Source: Brevundimonas sp.
Lineage (GTDB): Bacteria > Pseudomonadota > Alphaproteobacteria > Caulobacterales > Caulobacteraceae
DNA length: 64,000 nt
Direction of reading: 5' to 3'
Assembly (NCBI RefSeq): GCF_013912065.1
Contig: NZ_JACESA010000009.1
Coordinates: 62,001-126,000, forward strand
The notes below the pieces were generated by a model, which saw only the letters and a program-made list of their open reading frames with translations, had not been told where the DNA came from and made no database searches. Within the stretch, counting starts at the first letter, position 1, and every line of letters starts with the position of its first letter. The position numbers and the translations under genes were made by a program. Shown piece after piece: positions 51,198 through 61,987 of this stretch.

Positions 51198-52304
51198 TCA
51201 GGCCCAGTGCATCTGCACTCGATGCGCCGCCGCCCAGTGAATCGCCCGGATGGCGTCGACGACGGCTTCGGTCGCCGCGCGCGTGCCCAGAGCCCCGCCC
51301 AGGTCGGCGGTCACGGCGCCCGCAGCCAGAACGGCGGCGACGGCGGCCTCGATCGAATCGGCCTCGTCCTCCAGCTTCAGGCTGTGACGCAGCAGCAGGG
51401 CGGCCGACAATATGGTCCCGACCGGATTGGCCAGGTCCTGGCCGGCGATGTCGGGAGCCGAACCGTGGATCGGCTCGAACAGGCCCGGCCCTCCCGCGCC
51501 CAGCGAGGCCGACGGCAACAGGCCGATCGAACCGCCCAGCACCGAGATCTCGTCCGACAGGATGTCGCCGAACATGTTCTCGGTCAGGATGACGTCGTAT
51601 TCGCGCGGCTTCCTGATCAGGTGCATGGCCATGGAGTCGACCAGGGCGTGCTCCAGCTCGATCTCGGGGAATTCCTCAGCGTGGATGCGGGTCACGACCT
51701 CGCGCCACAGACGGCTGGTCTCCATCACATTGGCCTTGTCGACCGAGGTCACCTTGCCGCGCCGTTGGCGGGCGGTCTGGAAGGCGGCGCGGGCGACCCG
51801 CTCGATCTCGACCACCGTATATTCGCACAGGTCGGTCGCGCCCTTGGCGTCCCGCGTCTTCTTGCCGAAATAGACGCCGCCGGTCAGTTCGCGGAAGACG
51901 ATCAGATCGACGCCCTCGACGATCTCCTTCTTCAGCGGCGAGCGGTGGGCCAGAACCGGCGACACCTGCAACGGCCGCAGATTGGCGAACAGACCCATGG
52001 CCTTGCGGATGGCCAGCAGACCTTCTTCCGGCCGACGCTTACCGCCGTCCCACTTGGGCCCGCCGACCGCGCCCAGCAGGACGGCGTCGGCGGCAACGCA
52101 GGCCGCGCGCGTCGCTTCCGGCAGGGGCTCGCCGGTCGCGTCGATGGCCGCCCCGCCGATCAGATGCTCGGTGAACTGGAAATGGTGGCCGTAGAAGTCG
52201 CCGATGACGGCCAGCACGTCGCGCGCGGCCCGAGTCACTTCGGGCCCGACGCCGTCGCCGGGCAGCAGGACGATATTATAGGTCTGGGGGGCGGCTTGGG
52301 TCAT
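51198..52304 (-). CDS. leuB: 3-isopropylmalate dehydrogenase
   Basis: 368 aa. Typical regions: [32 protein letters not shown], the Arg-rich substrate site ([21 protein letters not shown]), and [10 protein letters not shown] (metal ligands) with [13 protein letters not shown] for NAD. It oxidises and decarboxylates 3-isopropylmalate to the keto acid of leucine in the cytoplasm. It is the last gene of the operon and overlaps leuD by ATGA. Confidence 0.97.
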   Translation of the reverse strand: MTQAAPQTYNIVLLPGDGVGPEVTRAARDVLAVIGDFYGHHFQFTEHLIGGAAIDATGEPLPEATRAACVAADAVLLGAVGGPKWDGGKRRPEEGLLAIRKAMGLFANLRPLQVSPVLAHRSPLKKEIVEGVDLIVFRELTGGVYFGKKTRDAKGATDLCEYTVVEIERVARAAFQTARQRRGKVTSVDKANVMETSRLWREVVTRIHAEEFPEIELEHALVDSMAMHLIRKPREYDVILTENMFGDILSDEISVLGGSIGLLPSASLGAGGPGLFEPIHGSAPDIAGQDLANPVGTILSAALLLRHSLKLEDEADSIEAAVAAVLAAGAVTADLGGALGTRAATEAVVDAIRAIHWAAAHRVQMHWA

Positions 52305-52888
52305 CGGACGGTCTCTTTCGAACGCTCGTAGGCTTCGATCTCTGGCAGGTTTGATTGCAGCCAGCCCAGGGTGTCCACCCCGTTAAGCAGGCACTCGCGC
52401 GCGAAGGATTCGACCTCGAACGGCACGGGCTGGGCATTGCCGCGCCGGATCTGGCCGGCCTGGAGGTCGATCGTGACCGGCTGATCCGGCTGCGACGCCA
52501 GATCGTCCCACACCGCCTGGCTGACGACGATGGGCAAAAGACCGTTTTTCAACGCGTTAGATGTAAAAATGTCAGCGATCTCGGTCGAGATAACCGCCCG
52601 GAACCCATAGTCGTACAGCGCCCAGGGCGCGTGTTCGCGCGACGATCCGCAGGCGAAATTCCGGCCCGCCAGCAGGATCCGGTGCTCGGCCGGATCGATC
52701 CGGTTCAGGATGGCCTCGGGCTTTTCCGAACCGTCGGCCTCGTAGCGCCAGTCATGGAAGGCGGCCCTGCCCAGCCCCTCGCGCGTCGTCGTGGTCAGGA
52801 AGCGGGCGGGAATGATCTGGTCGGTGTCGATATTGGCCTGGCTGAGCGTGACCGTCTTGGACGTCAGGACCTGGAAGGGCTCAGACAT
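52301..52888 (-). CDS. leuD: 3-isopropylmalate dehydratase small subunit
   Basis: 195 aa, usual length for the proteobacterial type. Signatures: [14 protein letters not shown] near the N-terminus and [16 protein letters not shown]. With LeuC it isomerises 2- to 3-isopropylmalate. It overlaps leuC by 8 bases and leuB by 4 bases, so subunit amounts are coupled. Confidence 0.97.
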   Translation of the reverse strand: MSEPFQVLTSKTVTLSQANIDTDQIIPARFLTTTTREGLGRAAFHDWRYEADGSEKPEAILNRIDPAEHRILLAGRNFACGSSREHAPWALYDYGFRAVISTEIADIFTSNALKNGLLPIVVSQAVWDDLASQPDQPVTIDLQAGQIRRGNAQPVPFEVESFARECLLNGVDTLGWLQSNLPEIEAYERSKETVR

Positions 52889-54314
52889 TTTGCACCCCTA
52901 CGGTCTCGCGCACGGTCTCGTTCAAAAAGACGCGCGGATCGGTCAGCACCCCGGCCACCGCCGTCGCCGCCGCCGTCGCCGGACTGGCCAGGATGGTGCG
53001 GGCGTCCTTGCCCTGGCGGCCTTCGAAATTGCGGTTGGAGGTCGAGACGGCCAGCTGGCCCGGCCCGACGAAGTCCCCGTTCATGGCGATGCACATCGAA
53101 CAGCCGGGAATGCGCCATTCGGCCCCGGCGGCGATGAAGACCTGGTCCAGACCTTCCGCCTCGGCGTCGCGACGCACGGCTTCCGAGCCCGGCACCACCA
53201 GCATCCGCAGGCCCGGCTTGACCTTGCGCCCGCGCAGCACCTCAGCGGCGGCGCGCAGGTCCGGCAGGCGGCCATTGGTGCAGGAGCCGATGAAGACCAC
53301 GTCCACCGGCTGGCTGGTCGTCGCCTCGCCTGCGGTGAAGCCCATATAGGCGATGGCCTTGCGGTCGCTGTCCGACTGGGGCTGGGGCACGGGCGCGCCG
53401 ATCGGCGCCCCGGCGTCCGGGGTCGTGCCCCAGGTGGCCATCGGGCGGATGGCGGCGCCGTCGATGACCACTTCCTTGTCGAAGATCGCGCCCGGATCGC
53501 TGGACAGCTTCAACCATTCAGCCGTCGCCGTCTCATAGTCGGCGGGGACGTGCTTGCGGCCGCGCAGCCAGTCGATGGTGGTCTGGTCCGGGGCGATCAT
53601 GCCCGCGCGGGCGCCCGCCTCGATGGACATGTTGCACAGGGTCATCCGCCCTTCCATGTCCAGCGACCGCACCGCCTCGCCGGCGTATTCGATGACATAG
53701 CCGGTGCCGCCGCCAAAGCCGATGGCGGCGATCACCGCCAGGGCGACATCCTTGCCCGACACGCCGGGCTGCAGCCGTCCGGTCACCGTCACCCGCATGG
53801 CCTTGGCCTTACGCTGCAACAGGCATTGGGTCGCCAGCACATGGCCGACCTCGGACGTGCCGATGCCGAAGGCCAGGGCCCCGAAGGCGCCGTGGGTCGC
53901 CGTATGGCTGTCGCCGCAGACCACCGTCATGCCCGGCTGGGTCAGGCCCAGCTCCGGCCCCATCACATGGACGACTCCCCGATCCTCGGACCCCCATCCG
54001 GCCAACGGCACGCCGTGGGCGGCGCAGTTCTTCTCCAACCGATGCACCTGGGCCTCGGCCTGGGCGGTGACATAGGGTTTCAGCCCGTTCAAGCCCGCCG
54101 GCAGGGTCGGAGTCGAATGGTCCAGGGTCGCATAGGTCCGGTCGGGACGGCGCACCTTCAGCCCGCGCGCCTCGATCTCGCTGAAGGCCTGGGGGCTGGT
54201 GACCTCGTGGACCAGATGCAGGTCGATATAAAGAACGCCCGGCGTATCGGCCGTCTCCGACCGCACCACATGGGCGTCCCAGACCTTGTCAAACAGGGTT
54301 TTGGGATCAGGCAT
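52881..54314 (-). CDS. leuC: 3-isopropylmalate dehydratase large subunit
   Basis: 477 aa aconitase-family protein. The [4Fe-4S] Cys ligands are visible in [13 protein letters not shown] and in [10 protein letters not shown]. It binds the cluster and substrate together with LeuD. ATG 54314 ([15 protein letters not shown]) is chosen; the longer frame to 54335 adds a basic, unlikely extension. Its start overlaps the leuA end by 8 bases. Confidence 0.97.
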   Translation of the reverse strand: MPDPKTLFDKVWDAHVVRSETADTPGVLYIDLHLVHEVTSPQAFSEIEARGLKVRRPDRTYATLDHSTPTLPAGLNGLKPYVTAQAEAQVHRLEKNCAAHGVPLAGWGSEDRGVVHVMGPELGLTQPGMTVVCGDSHTATHGAFGALAFGIGTSEVGHVLATQCLLQRKAKAMRVTVTGRLQPGVSGKDVALAVIAAIGFGGGTGYVIEYAGEAVRSLDMEGRMTLCNMSIEAGARAGMIAPDQTTIDWLRGRKHVPADYETATAEWLKLSSDPGAIFDKEVVIDGAAIRPMATWGTTPDAGAPIGAPVPQPQSDSDRKAIAYMGFTAGEATTSQPVDVVFIGSCTNGRLPDLRAAAEVLRGRKVKPGLRMLVVPGSEAVRRDAEAEGLDQVFIAAGAEWRIPGCSMCIAMNGDFVGPGQLAVSTSNRNFEGRQGKDARTILASPATAAATAVAGVLTDPRVFLNETVRETVGVQNV

Positions 54315-55554
54315 ATTGGGCGACCGTCTCCTCAACCCCGTCGACCCGGTCGATGATGGCGATCAGTTCGGCGTCGCTGATCTCGCCGATCTGGTCGGCG
54401 CGCTGCTTGAAGCCGACGACAACGGCGGCCAGACGCTCGCCCTCGATGGGCCGGCCGATGGTCTCGGCCCGCTTGGCGATGGCGTGGCGGCCCGAGTGTT
54501 TGCCCAGGACAAACCAGCTGCCCTCGAAACCCACGTCCTGGGGACGCATGATCTCATAGGTGCGGCTGTCGGCCAGCATGCCGTGCTGGTGGATGCCGGC
54601 CTCGTGGGCGAAGGCGTTGATGCCGACCACCGACTTGTTGCGGGCGATGACCGTCTCGGTGATCTCGCACAGGATCTTGGAGGCGCGCACCAGGTGGCGG
54701 CTGTCGGCGCCGGTGGTGACGCCGTACCGGTCCTCGCGAACCTTCAGGGCCATGATGACTTCTTCGATCGAGGCGTTGCCGGCCCGTTCGCCGATGCCGT
54801 TGATCGCACCCTCGACCTGACGCGCCCCGCCCTCGACGGCGGCCAGTGAGTTGGCGACCGCCATGCCCAGGTCGTCGTGGCAGTGGGCCGAGAAGATCAC
54901 GTGCGGATGCCGCTTATGGATCCGGGCCGCCAGGGCGCGAAAGGTCTCGCGCACTTCTTCCGGGGTCGCATAGCCGACGGTGTCGGGCACGTTCAGGGTC
55001 CGGGCGCCGGCGTCGGCGGCGGCCTCCAGCACATCGGCCAGGAACTCCGGCTCGGTGCGGAAGGCGTCCTCGGCCGAGAACTCGACGTCGTCGAACAGGC
55101 TGACCGCATATTCGACCGAGCGCACCGCCGTGGCCAGGACCTCGTTGGTCGACATCTTCAACTTGGCGGTGCGATGGATCGGGCTGGTGCCGATGAAGGT
55201 GTGGCAGCGACGATGGGACTTCGGCGCGGGCGCCAGGGCGCGGAAGCTGGCGTCGATGTCCTTTTCGTTGGCGCGGGACAGGGAGCAGAAGATCGGCCCC
55301 TCGACCTCGCCGGCCACGCGGCGGATGCAGTCTTCGTCGCCCGGCGAGGCGGCGGCGAAGCCGGCCTCGATAACATCGACGCCCAGGTCCTTCAGGACCT
55401 GGGCCATCTTCACCTTGGCTTGGGCGCTCATGGAGAAGCCGGGCGCCTGTTCCCCGTCCCGCATCGTCGTGTCGAAGACGATGACGCGGTTGGGGTCGGC
55501 GGCGATCTCCTCGGTTCGGGATACGCCGGATACTCGTACTTTTTCGGCGGTCAT
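54307..55554 (-). CDS. leuA: 2-isopropylmalate synthase lacking the C-terminal regulatory domain
   Basis: 415 aa, against about 510-525 for standard LeuA. The catalytic TIM barrel is complete: [42 protein letters not shown], the metal motif [19 protein letters not shown], and [13 protein letters not shown]. The linker subdomain follows ([26 protein letters not shown]). The protein then stops where the leucine-binding domain should begin. The overlap with leuC shows this is the natural end and not a frameshift. It condenses 2-ketoisovalerate with acetyl-CoA; feedback by leucine is expected to be reduced or absent. ATG 55554 shares a base with the stop of the gene before (TGATG). Confidence 0.93.
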   Translation of the reverse strand: MTAEKVRVSGVSRTEEIAADPNRVIVFDTTMRDGEQAPGFSMSAQAKVKMAQVLKDLGVDVIEAGFAAASPGDEDCIRRVAGEVEGPIFCSLSRANEKDIDASFRALAPAPKSHRRCHTFIGTSPIHRTAKLKMSTNEVLATAVRSVEYAVSLFDDVEFSAEDAFRTEPEFLADVLEAAADAGARTLNVPDTVGYATPEEVRETFRALAARIHKRHPHVIFSAHCHDDLGMAVANSLAAVEGGARQVEGAINGIGERAGNASIEEVIMALKVREDRYGVTTGADSRHLVRASKILCEITETVIARNKSVVGINAFAHEAGIHQHGMLADSRTYEIMRPQDVGFEGSWFVLGKHSGRHAIAKRAETIGRPIEGERLAAVVVGFKQRADQIGEISDAELIAIIDRVDGVEETVAQYA

Positions 55555-55805
55555 CACGCGGCCTCGGATTGAATAATGTCGTTGCCGATGCGGCGCACGC
55601 CGAACAGCCGGTCGATCTGACGGCCCAGATTGTCCATGCAGCGACCGGCGTCGCGACCGCGCACGGTCAGGGCGATGCGGCGGAAGGGGCCTTCGTCGGC
55701 CATGTTGATGCCGTCGATGTGGAAGCCCCGGCGCTCCACAAGTCCGATGAGACGCTGAAGCGAACCGTCGGCACGGTCGATCTGGATGTGGATCGTGTTG
55801 CTCAT
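55554..55805 (-). CDS. ilvM: Short acetolactate synthase small subunit (IlvM-like ACT domain)
   Basis: 83 aa with one ACT-type regulatory fold (RLIGLVERRGFHIDGINMAD, FRRIALTVRGRDAGRCMDNL). The length matches enterobacterial IlvM (about 87 aa); IlvH of most alphaproteobacteria is near 170-190 aa. It starts 1 base after the ilvB stop and its stop touches the leuA start, so it is translated with both. It would bind and activate the large subunit. Feedback by valine may be weak, as in the IlvGM enzyme (family knowledge plus inference). Confidence 0.88.
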   Translation of the reverse strand: MSNTIHIQIDRADGSLQRLIGLVERRGFHIDGINMADEGPFRRIALTVRGRDAGRCMDNLGRQIDRLFGVRRIGNDIIQSEAA

Positions 55806-55806
55806 C

Positions 55807-57519
55807 TCAGGAGCCCTCCATCATTTCAGCATTGCTCTTGCCCGGCGGAACCAGCGGCCAGACATTGTCTCGGGAATCGATGACCACATGGGCCAGGCAG
55901 GGACCGTCGGCGGCCAGCAGGCGCTGGATGCCGTCGGACACCTGATCGCGACGATCGATGCGGAAGGCCTCGATGCCGAAGGCTTCGGCCACCTTCACGA
56001 AGTCCGGATTGTCGGACAGGTCGATCTCGGAATAGTTCTCGGCGAAGAACAGCTCCTGCCACTGGCGCACCAGACCCAGGGAGGAGTTGTCGATCAGCAC
56101 GATCTTCAGCGGGATGCCGTAACGCTTCAGCGTCGCCAGCTCCTGGATGTTCATCATGAAGCCGCCGTCGCCGGCGATGGTGACGACCGTCGCGGAGGGG
56201 TCGGCCAGCTTGGCGCCGATCCCGGCGGGCAGACCGAAGCCCATGGCGCCCAGGCCGCCCGAGGTGATGTGGGCTTCGGGCCGCGAAAAGCGGCAGTGCA
56301 TGGCCGCCCACATCTGATGCTGGCCCACATCGCAGGCGGCGACGAAATCATCGCCCGCCGCTTCGGACACCGCCTTCAGCAAGGCCGGGGCATAGACGCC
56401 CTCGCCCGGCGCGTCATAGCGATAGGCGCCGGCCGCCGCAGCCTGGGCGCACTCGCTCGCCCACTGCTGGATGTCCAGGGCCGGCCCGCCCGCCATCCGC
56501 GCCGTCAGGGCCTCGATCCCGTCCTTCAGCTCGCCGACGACGGCGACATTGGCCGCCCGCAGCTTGCCGACTTCCGAGGCGTCGATATCGAAATGGACGA
56601 TGCGGGCGTTCGGCGCGAACTCCGCCAGCTTGCCGGTGGCGCGGTCGTCGAACCGGGCGCCGACGACGACCAGCAGGTCGCTGTCCTGCACCGCGTGGTT
56701 GGCCGCACGGGCGCCGTGCATGCCCAGCATGCCCAGCATGCCGGCTGCGTCGGTCGGGATGGTGCCCAGGGCGTTCAGTGTCGAGACCTGGGGGATGCCG
56801 GTCGCGGCGACGAAGGCGCGCAGGGCCTCGGTCGCGCCGCCGATCTTCACTCCGCCGCCGATATAGACCAGGGGCTTCCGCGCCGCCCGGATCGCGACCT
56901 CGGCGGCGGCGATGGCGTCGTGGTTGATGCGCGGCGTCTCATTGGGAATGTGAAAGCCGTAGTCTTCGCTGGTCGTGGCGAACTGCACGTCCTTGGGCAG
57001 ATCGACCAGGACCGGACCGGGGCGGCCCGAGGCAGCGATGTAGAAGGCCTCCTCGATGGCCGCCGGAACCTCGGCGGCGTCGCGGACCAGGATCGAGTGT
57101 TTCACGATCGGCAGGGTGACGCCCAGGATGTCGATCTCCTGGAAGGCGTCGGTGCCCATCAAGCCTTGCGCGACATTGCCGGTGATGCAGACCATCGGCA
57201 CGGAGTCCATCAGCGCATTAGCGATGCCGGTGATCAGATTGGTGGCGCCGGGGCCGGAGGTGGCGATGCAGACCCCGACCTTGCCGCTCTTCCTGGCATA
57301 GGCGTCGGCGGCGAAGGCCGCGCCCTGCTCGTGACGGACCAGGATATGCTTCAGCTTGGATCCGGCCAGGGCGTCATAGACCGGCATGATGGCGCCGCCC
57401 GGATAACCGAACACCACCTCCACGCCCAGCCGCTCCAGGGTGGAGACCAGCAGGCGCGCGCCCGATTGCGGGGCGGCCTCGGCTGAGGATTTGAAGGCGG
57501 CGGCGGTCATCAGGGTCAT
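55807..57519 (-). CDS. ilvB: Acetolactate synthase large subunit
   Basis: 570 aa. It has the TPP enzyme layout: N-terminal domain with the catalytic Glu in LVRHEQGAAFAADAYAR and GYPGGAIMPVYD, FAD/central domain, and C-terminal TPP domain (TIAGDGGFMMNIQELATLKR, VLIDNSSLGLVRQWQ). It makes acetolactate or acetohydroxybutyrate, the first common step to Val, Leu and Ile. Starts at ATG 57519 and 57510 are both possible. It lies 18 bases after ilvC and 1 base before its small subunit. Confidence 0.96.
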   Translation of the reverse strand: MTLMTAAAFKSSAEAAPQSGARLLVSTLERLGVEVVFGYPGGAIMPVYDALAGSKLKHILVRHEQGAAFAADAYARKSGKVGVCIATSGPGATNLITGIANALMDSVPMVCITGNVAQGLMGTDAFQEIDILGVTLPIVKHSILVRDAAEVPAAIEEAFYIAASGRPGPVLVDLPKDVQFATTSEDYGFHIPNETPRINHDAIAAAEVAIRAARKPLVYIGGGVKIGGATEALRAFVAATGIPQVSTLNALGTIPTDAAGMLGMLGMHGARAANHAVQDSDLLVVVGARFDDRATGKLAEFAPNARIVHFDIDASEVGKLRAANVAVVGELKDGIEALTARMAGGPALDIQQWASECAQAAAAGAYRYDAPGEGVYAPALLKAVSEAAGDDFVAACDVGQHQMWAAMHCRFSRPEAHITSGGLGAMGFGLPAGIGAKLADPSATVVTIAGDGGFMMNIQELATLKRYGIPLKIVLIDNSSLGLVRQWQELFFAENYSEIDLSDNPDFVKVAEAFGIEAFRIDRRDQVSDGIQRLLAADGPCLAHVVIDSRDNVWPLVPPGKSNAEMMEGS

Positions 57520-57537
57520 CCGGTCTTTCGCTCAGGC

Positions 57538-58551
57538 TCAGGCCGCTTCAGATTTGGGCGTGTTCAGCCAGGCCATCCGCTCGCGCAGACGGGCGCCGAC
57601 CTGTTCGATCTGGCTTTCGCGGTCCGCCTTCAGCCAGGCTTCGTACTGCGGCTTGCCGGCCTCGTTCTCGGCGATCCAGTTGCGCGCGAAGGTGCCGTCC
57701 TGGATCTCGTCCAGAATGGTCTTCATGCGGGCCTTGGTCTCTTCGTTGACCACGCGCGGACCGCTGGCCACGGCGCCGTATTTGGCGGTTTCCGAAATGA
57801 AGTGGTGCATCTTCGAGATGCCGCCCTCGTAGAACAGGTCCACGATCAGCTTCAGCTCGTGCAGGCATTCGAAATAGGCGATCTCGGGCTGGTAGCCGGC
57901 CTCGACCAGGGTGTTGAACCCCTGCATGACCAGTTCCTTGGCGCCGCCGCACAGAACGGCCTGTTCGCCGAACAGATCGGTCTCGGTCTCTTCGCGGAAG
58001 GTGGTTTCCAGCAGGCCGCCCGTCGCGCCGCCATTGCCCTTGGCGTAGCCCATGGCCCGGTCGCGGGCCTTGCCGGTCACGTCCTTCTCGATGGCGAACA
58101 GCGAGGGCACGCCGCGACCGCGCTGGAACTCGCGACGCACCAGATCGCCCGGCCCCTTGGGTGCGACCAGGATGACGTCCATGTCGGGGCGCGGGGTGAT
58201 GCGCTCGTAGATGATCGAGAAGCCGTGGGCGAACAGCAGGGCCGAGCCCTCCTTGGCGTTCGGCTCGATGATGTCGCGATAGACCTCGCCCTGGACCATG
58301 TCGGGGGTCAGGATGGCGATGATGTCGGCGCCCTTGACGGCCTCGGCCGGCTCGGCGGTCGGCACGCCGTCGGCCGTGGCGTGTTTCCAGCCCGTGCCGC
58401 CGTGACGGACGCCGGCGACCACATCATGGCCGCTGTCCTTCAGGTTCTGCGCATGGGCGCGGCCTTGCGAGCCATAGCCGATGATGGCGATGCGCTGGCC
58501 GGCGATGGCGCCCGGCTTGATGTCTTCATTGGTGTAGATGGTGATGGCCAT
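57538..58551 (-). CDS. ilvC: Ketol-acid reductoisomerase (class I)
   Basis: 337 aa, the short class I form. The NADP-binding loop reads [19 protein letters not shown]. The knotted C-terminal domain has [18 protein letters not shown] and [18 protein letters not shown] with the Mg2+-binding acidic residues. It converts acetolactate to dihydroxyisovalerate. It starts 6 bases after ilvD. Confidence 0.97.
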   Translation of the reverse strand: MAITIYTNEDIKPGAIAGQRIAIIGYGSQGRAHAQNLKDSGHDVVAGVRHGGTGWKHATADGVPTAEPAEAVKGADIIAILTPDMVQGEVYRDIIEPNAKEGSALLFAHGFSIIYERITPRPDMDVILVAPKGPGDLVRREFQRGRGVPSLFAIEKDVTGKARDRAMGYAKGNGGATGGLLETTFREETETDLFGEQAVLCGGAKELVMQGFNTLVEAGYQPEIAYFECLHELKLIVDLFYEGGISKMHHFISETAKYGAVASGPRVVNEETKARMKTILDEIQDGTFARNWIAENEAGKPQYEAWLKADRESQIEQVGARLRERMAWLNTPKSEAA

Positions 58552-58557
58552 GAGAAT

Positions 58558-60321
58558 TCAGGCGTCCTGAGCAGCAGTGGATTTGTGAGACGACTGGCCA
58601 AAATCGGGGATTTGAGCCGGCGGCGGGTTGGGGATGGTGACGGCGCCCTGGGCGGCCGAGGCGACCGAGGCGCGGTATTTGGCGAAGACACCTCGCGCCG
58701 GGCGGACCACGTGGGGCGTGAAGCCCGCCCGGCGCGTCGCCAGATCGACGTTGACGTCGATCCGGCGGTTGGTGACGTCGATGGTGATGCGGTCACCATC
58801 GCGAATGAGAGCGATCGGGCCGCCGACGGCGGCTTCCGGCGAGACGTGGCCGGCGACGAAGCCGTAGCTGGCGCCCGAGAACCGGCCGTCGGTCAGCAGG
58901 GCGACATTGTCGATCTTGCGGCCCTTCAGGGCGGCGGTGACTTGCAGCATCTCGCGCATGCCGGGGCCGCCCTTGGGCCCTTCGTAGCGGATGATGATGA
59001 CGTCGCCTTCGCCGACCGAGCCGTCCTGGACGGCGTGGAAGGCGTCTTCCTCGCTGTCGAAGACGCAGGCAGGGCCTTCGAACTTATCGACCTTGTGGCC
59101 GGTCAGCTTGATGACCGCGCCTTCCGGGGCGACGTCGCCATAGATGACGGCGTAGCTGCCGCGCGCCATGACCGGGGCGTCGAAGCGGGTCACCACCACC
59201 TGGCCGGGGGTTTCCTCGGCCTCGGCCGCCTCGGCGAACAGGCTGCGGCCGCTGACGGTGGGGGTGTTCACGATCTTGCCGGCCTCGGCCATGCGTTGCG
59301 TCACCAGACGGGTGCCGCCGGCGGCGAACAGGTGCGAGGCCAGGAAACGGCCGCCCGGCTTCAGGTCGCAGATGACCGGCGCCTCGACGCAGGCTTGGTG
59401 ACAGTCCTCGACGCCGAAATCGACGCCGGCCTCAGCCGCGATGGCCGTCAGGTGCATGACCGCGTTGGTCGATCCGCCCGAGGCCGAGACCGCGACGGCG
59501 GCGTTCTTCAGGCTGGCGCGGGTGATGTATTTGCGGGCCGTGTCGCCGGCGAAGACCCGTTCGACGATCAGCCGGCCGCAGCGCTCGCCCTCGGCCGCCT
59601 TGTTCGGATCGACCGCCGGCACGTCATTGGCGCCCATGGGCGAGATGCCCATGACCGACAGGGCCATGGCCATGGTGTTGGCCGTGAACTGACCGCCGCA
59701 GGCGCCGGCGCCGGGGCAGACCGCCTGTTCGACCGCCTTCAGGCCCGCGTCGTCCAGCGCGCCGGCCGAATGGGCGCCGATAGCCTCGAACACCTCCTGG
59801 ACCGAGACCTCCTTGGTCCCCCCAGGCGTGGGCATGACGCCGGGCATGATGGTGCCGCCGTAATAGACCAGGCCCGGGATATCCATCCGCGCCAGGGCCA
59901 TGGCCGCCGCCGGGATCGTCTTGTCGCAGCCGACGATGCAGACGACGCCGTCCAGTTGGTGGCCTTCGATGGCCAGTTCGATCGAGTCGGCGACGACCTC
60001 GCGGCTGATCAGCGAAGCCTTCATCCCCGCCGTGCCCATCGAGATGCCGTCGGTGACGACGATGGTGTTGAAGTCGACCGGATAGCCGCCCGCCGCGATG
60101 ATGCCGGCGCGCACGTCCTTGGCCAGCCGGTCCAGGTGCATGTTGCACGGGGTGACCGTCGACCAGGTGTTGACGATGCCGATCATCGGCTTGTCGAAGT
60201 CGGCGTCCTGCATGCCGGCCGCGCGCAGATAGGACCGCGCCGCCGCCCGGTTCGGGCCATGCGTCACCGCCGCGCTGCGCGCATTGGGCTTTCTGGGCTC
60301 TGAGGTAGAATCTTGCGTCAT
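58558..60321 (-). CDS. ilvD: Dihydroxy-acid dehydratase
   Basis: 587 aa. Fe-S cluster Cys residues lie in TVTPCNMHLDRL, VGCDKTIPAAAM and CPGAGACGGQFTANTM. The C-terminal part has GPKGGPGMREMLQVT and SGASYGFVAGHVSPEA. It dehydrates the dihydroxy acids of the Val/Leu and Ile branches. ATG 60321 (MTQDSTSEP) fits the family; the frame to 60351 runs into the attenuator. It is the first structural gene after the leader. Confidence 0.97.
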   Translation of the reverse strand: MTQDSTSEPRKPNARSAAVTHGPNRAAARSYLRAAGMQDADFDKPMIGIVNTWSTVTPCNMHLDRLAKDVRAGIIAAGGYPVDFNTIVVTDGISMGTAGMKASLISREVVADSIELAIEGHQLDGVVCIVGCDKTIPAAAMALARMDIPGLVYYGGTIMPGVMPTPGGTKEVSVQEVFEAIGAHSAGALDDAGLKAVEQAVCPGAGACGGQFTANTMAMALSVMGISPMGANDVPAVDPNKAAEGERCGRLIVERVFAGDTARKYITRASLKNAAVAVSASGGSTNAVMHLTAIAAEAGVDFGVEDCHQACVEAPVICDLKPGGRFLASHLFAAGGTRLVTQRMAEAGKIVNTPTVSGRSLFAEAAEAEETPGQVVVTRFDAPVMARGSYAVIYGDVAPEGAVIKLTGHKVDKFEGPACVFDSEEDAFHAVQDGSVGEGDVIIIRYEGPKGGPGMREMLQVTAALKGRKIDNVALLTDGRFSGASYGFVAGHVSPEAAVGGPIALIRDGDRITIDVTNRRIDVNVDLATRRAGFTPHVVRPARGVFAKYRASVASAAQGAVTIPNPPPAQIPDFGQSSHKSTAAQDA

Positions 60322-60352
60322 CGGTCCGGTTCGTTTCGAACCGCCAAGCACG

Positions 60353-60381
60353 AAAAACCCCGCTTCCTTTCGGGAGCGGGG
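60353..60381 (-). terminator. ilv attenuator terminator
   Basis: On the minus strand CCCCGCTCCC, loop GAAA, GGAAGCGGGG, then TTTTT: an intrinsic terminator located after the leader peptide and 32 bases before ilvD. The word CCACCCCGC at its 5' side (60376-60384) can pair instead with GCGGCGTGG in the leader codons (60427-60435) at 8 of 9 positions, giving an antiterminator. This is a classic attenuation layout. Confidence 0.9.
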
Positions 60382-60411
60382 TGGTGCGAGGCGATCCTGA
60401 GTGTGTTTAGG

Positions 60412-60558
60412 TCAGGTCGCGTGCATCCACGCCGCTTGCGTAAGCAGGCCGAGGAGTACGAGGAGAATGAGGAATACAGGGCTTTCCAGGCCGGTCGGCG
60501 CGCGAACGGCCGCGACCGCCTTTGCGGTGCATCCCTTCATCATATCGCGCGTCATCAT
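60412..60558 (-). CDS. ilvL: ilv leader peptide (attenuation)
   Basis: About 48 aa starting at ATG 60558 (MMTRDMMKGCTAK; ATG 60555 is also possible). The diagnostic run PVFLILLVLLGLLTQ holds seven Leu, two Val and one Ile in 12 residues, encoded just before RNA segments that can form either an antiterminator or the terminator at 60381-60353. A small hairpin GCTT-ACGC-AAGC (60445-60434) right after the Leu run can act as the pause/protector stem. If charged Leu, Val or Ile tRNA is scarce, the ribosome stalls there and transcription continues into ilvD. The upstream 30 residues are unusually long for a leader, so the real start might be one of the internal Met codons. Confidence 0.88.
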   Translation of the reverse strand: MMTRDMMKGCTAKAVAAVRAPTGLESPVFLILLVLLGLLTQAAWMHAT

Positions 60559-60815
60559 GGCCACGGGGGCTCCCTGTTCTGACGCCAAGAAACCATACCG
60601 GCCGGAGTCGCACAACCCCTGTCGCAAAAATTTTGCTCAATGCGCCCAAAACAACCTCCGAAGAGGTGTTTCTTGCCTGACATGGACGCAACCCGGTCAA
60701 ACCGTAACGCTTGGTCGCACCATGTTAGGGCTAACGCGCCGCGACGGGGTTGAAACCGGGCCGCGACAGTTCCATTGAGACGCCAACAACATAATCGTTC
60801 AGAGGAGCCTCCCCC
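60559..60815. promoter_or_regulatory. Divergent ilv/gap promoter region with GTTAG-GG-CTAAC palindrome
   Basis: This region must hold the minus-strand ilv promoter and the plus-strand gap promoter. A perfect 5+5 palindrome, GTTAG-GG-CTAAC, lies at 60724-60735, about 80 bases before gap, and could be an operator. I could not assign clear -35/-10 boxes on either strand. Confidence 0.4.
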
Positions 60816-61823
<1,008 letters not shown>

Positions 61824-61836
61824 GCCGCAAACATCT

Positions 61837-61971
61837 CCTCCCCACAACGTGGGGAGGGGGACCACGACGTGGTGGAGGGGCTCTTTCCGCCGCACCGAAC
61901 CTGGGGTGATAACCCCTCCGTCACGGCGCAAGGGCGCCGCGCCACCTCCCCATCGCTGCGCGACAGGGAGG
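61837..61971. repeat. String of four hairpins between gap and pgk
   Basis: In order: CCTCCCCAC-AAC-GTGGGGAGG (61837-61857), ACCAC-GAC-GTGGT (61861-61873), CGGCGC-AAGG-GCGCCG (61924-61939), and CCTCCC...GGGAGG (61945-61971). All stems are perfect. The wording returns in reverse orientation near 25620-25660, so this is a dispersed mosaic repeat. It reaches to within 17 bases of the pgk start and may modulate gap/pgk expression. Confidence 0.8.
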
Positions 61972-61987
61972 AGACAGGGAAACGACC

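Noticed and set aside
54300-54320. leuA shortened by a frameshift or sequencing error
   Set aside because: The leuC start overlaps the leuA stop in the usual operon style, and no regulatory-domain sequence is found in another frame downstream.
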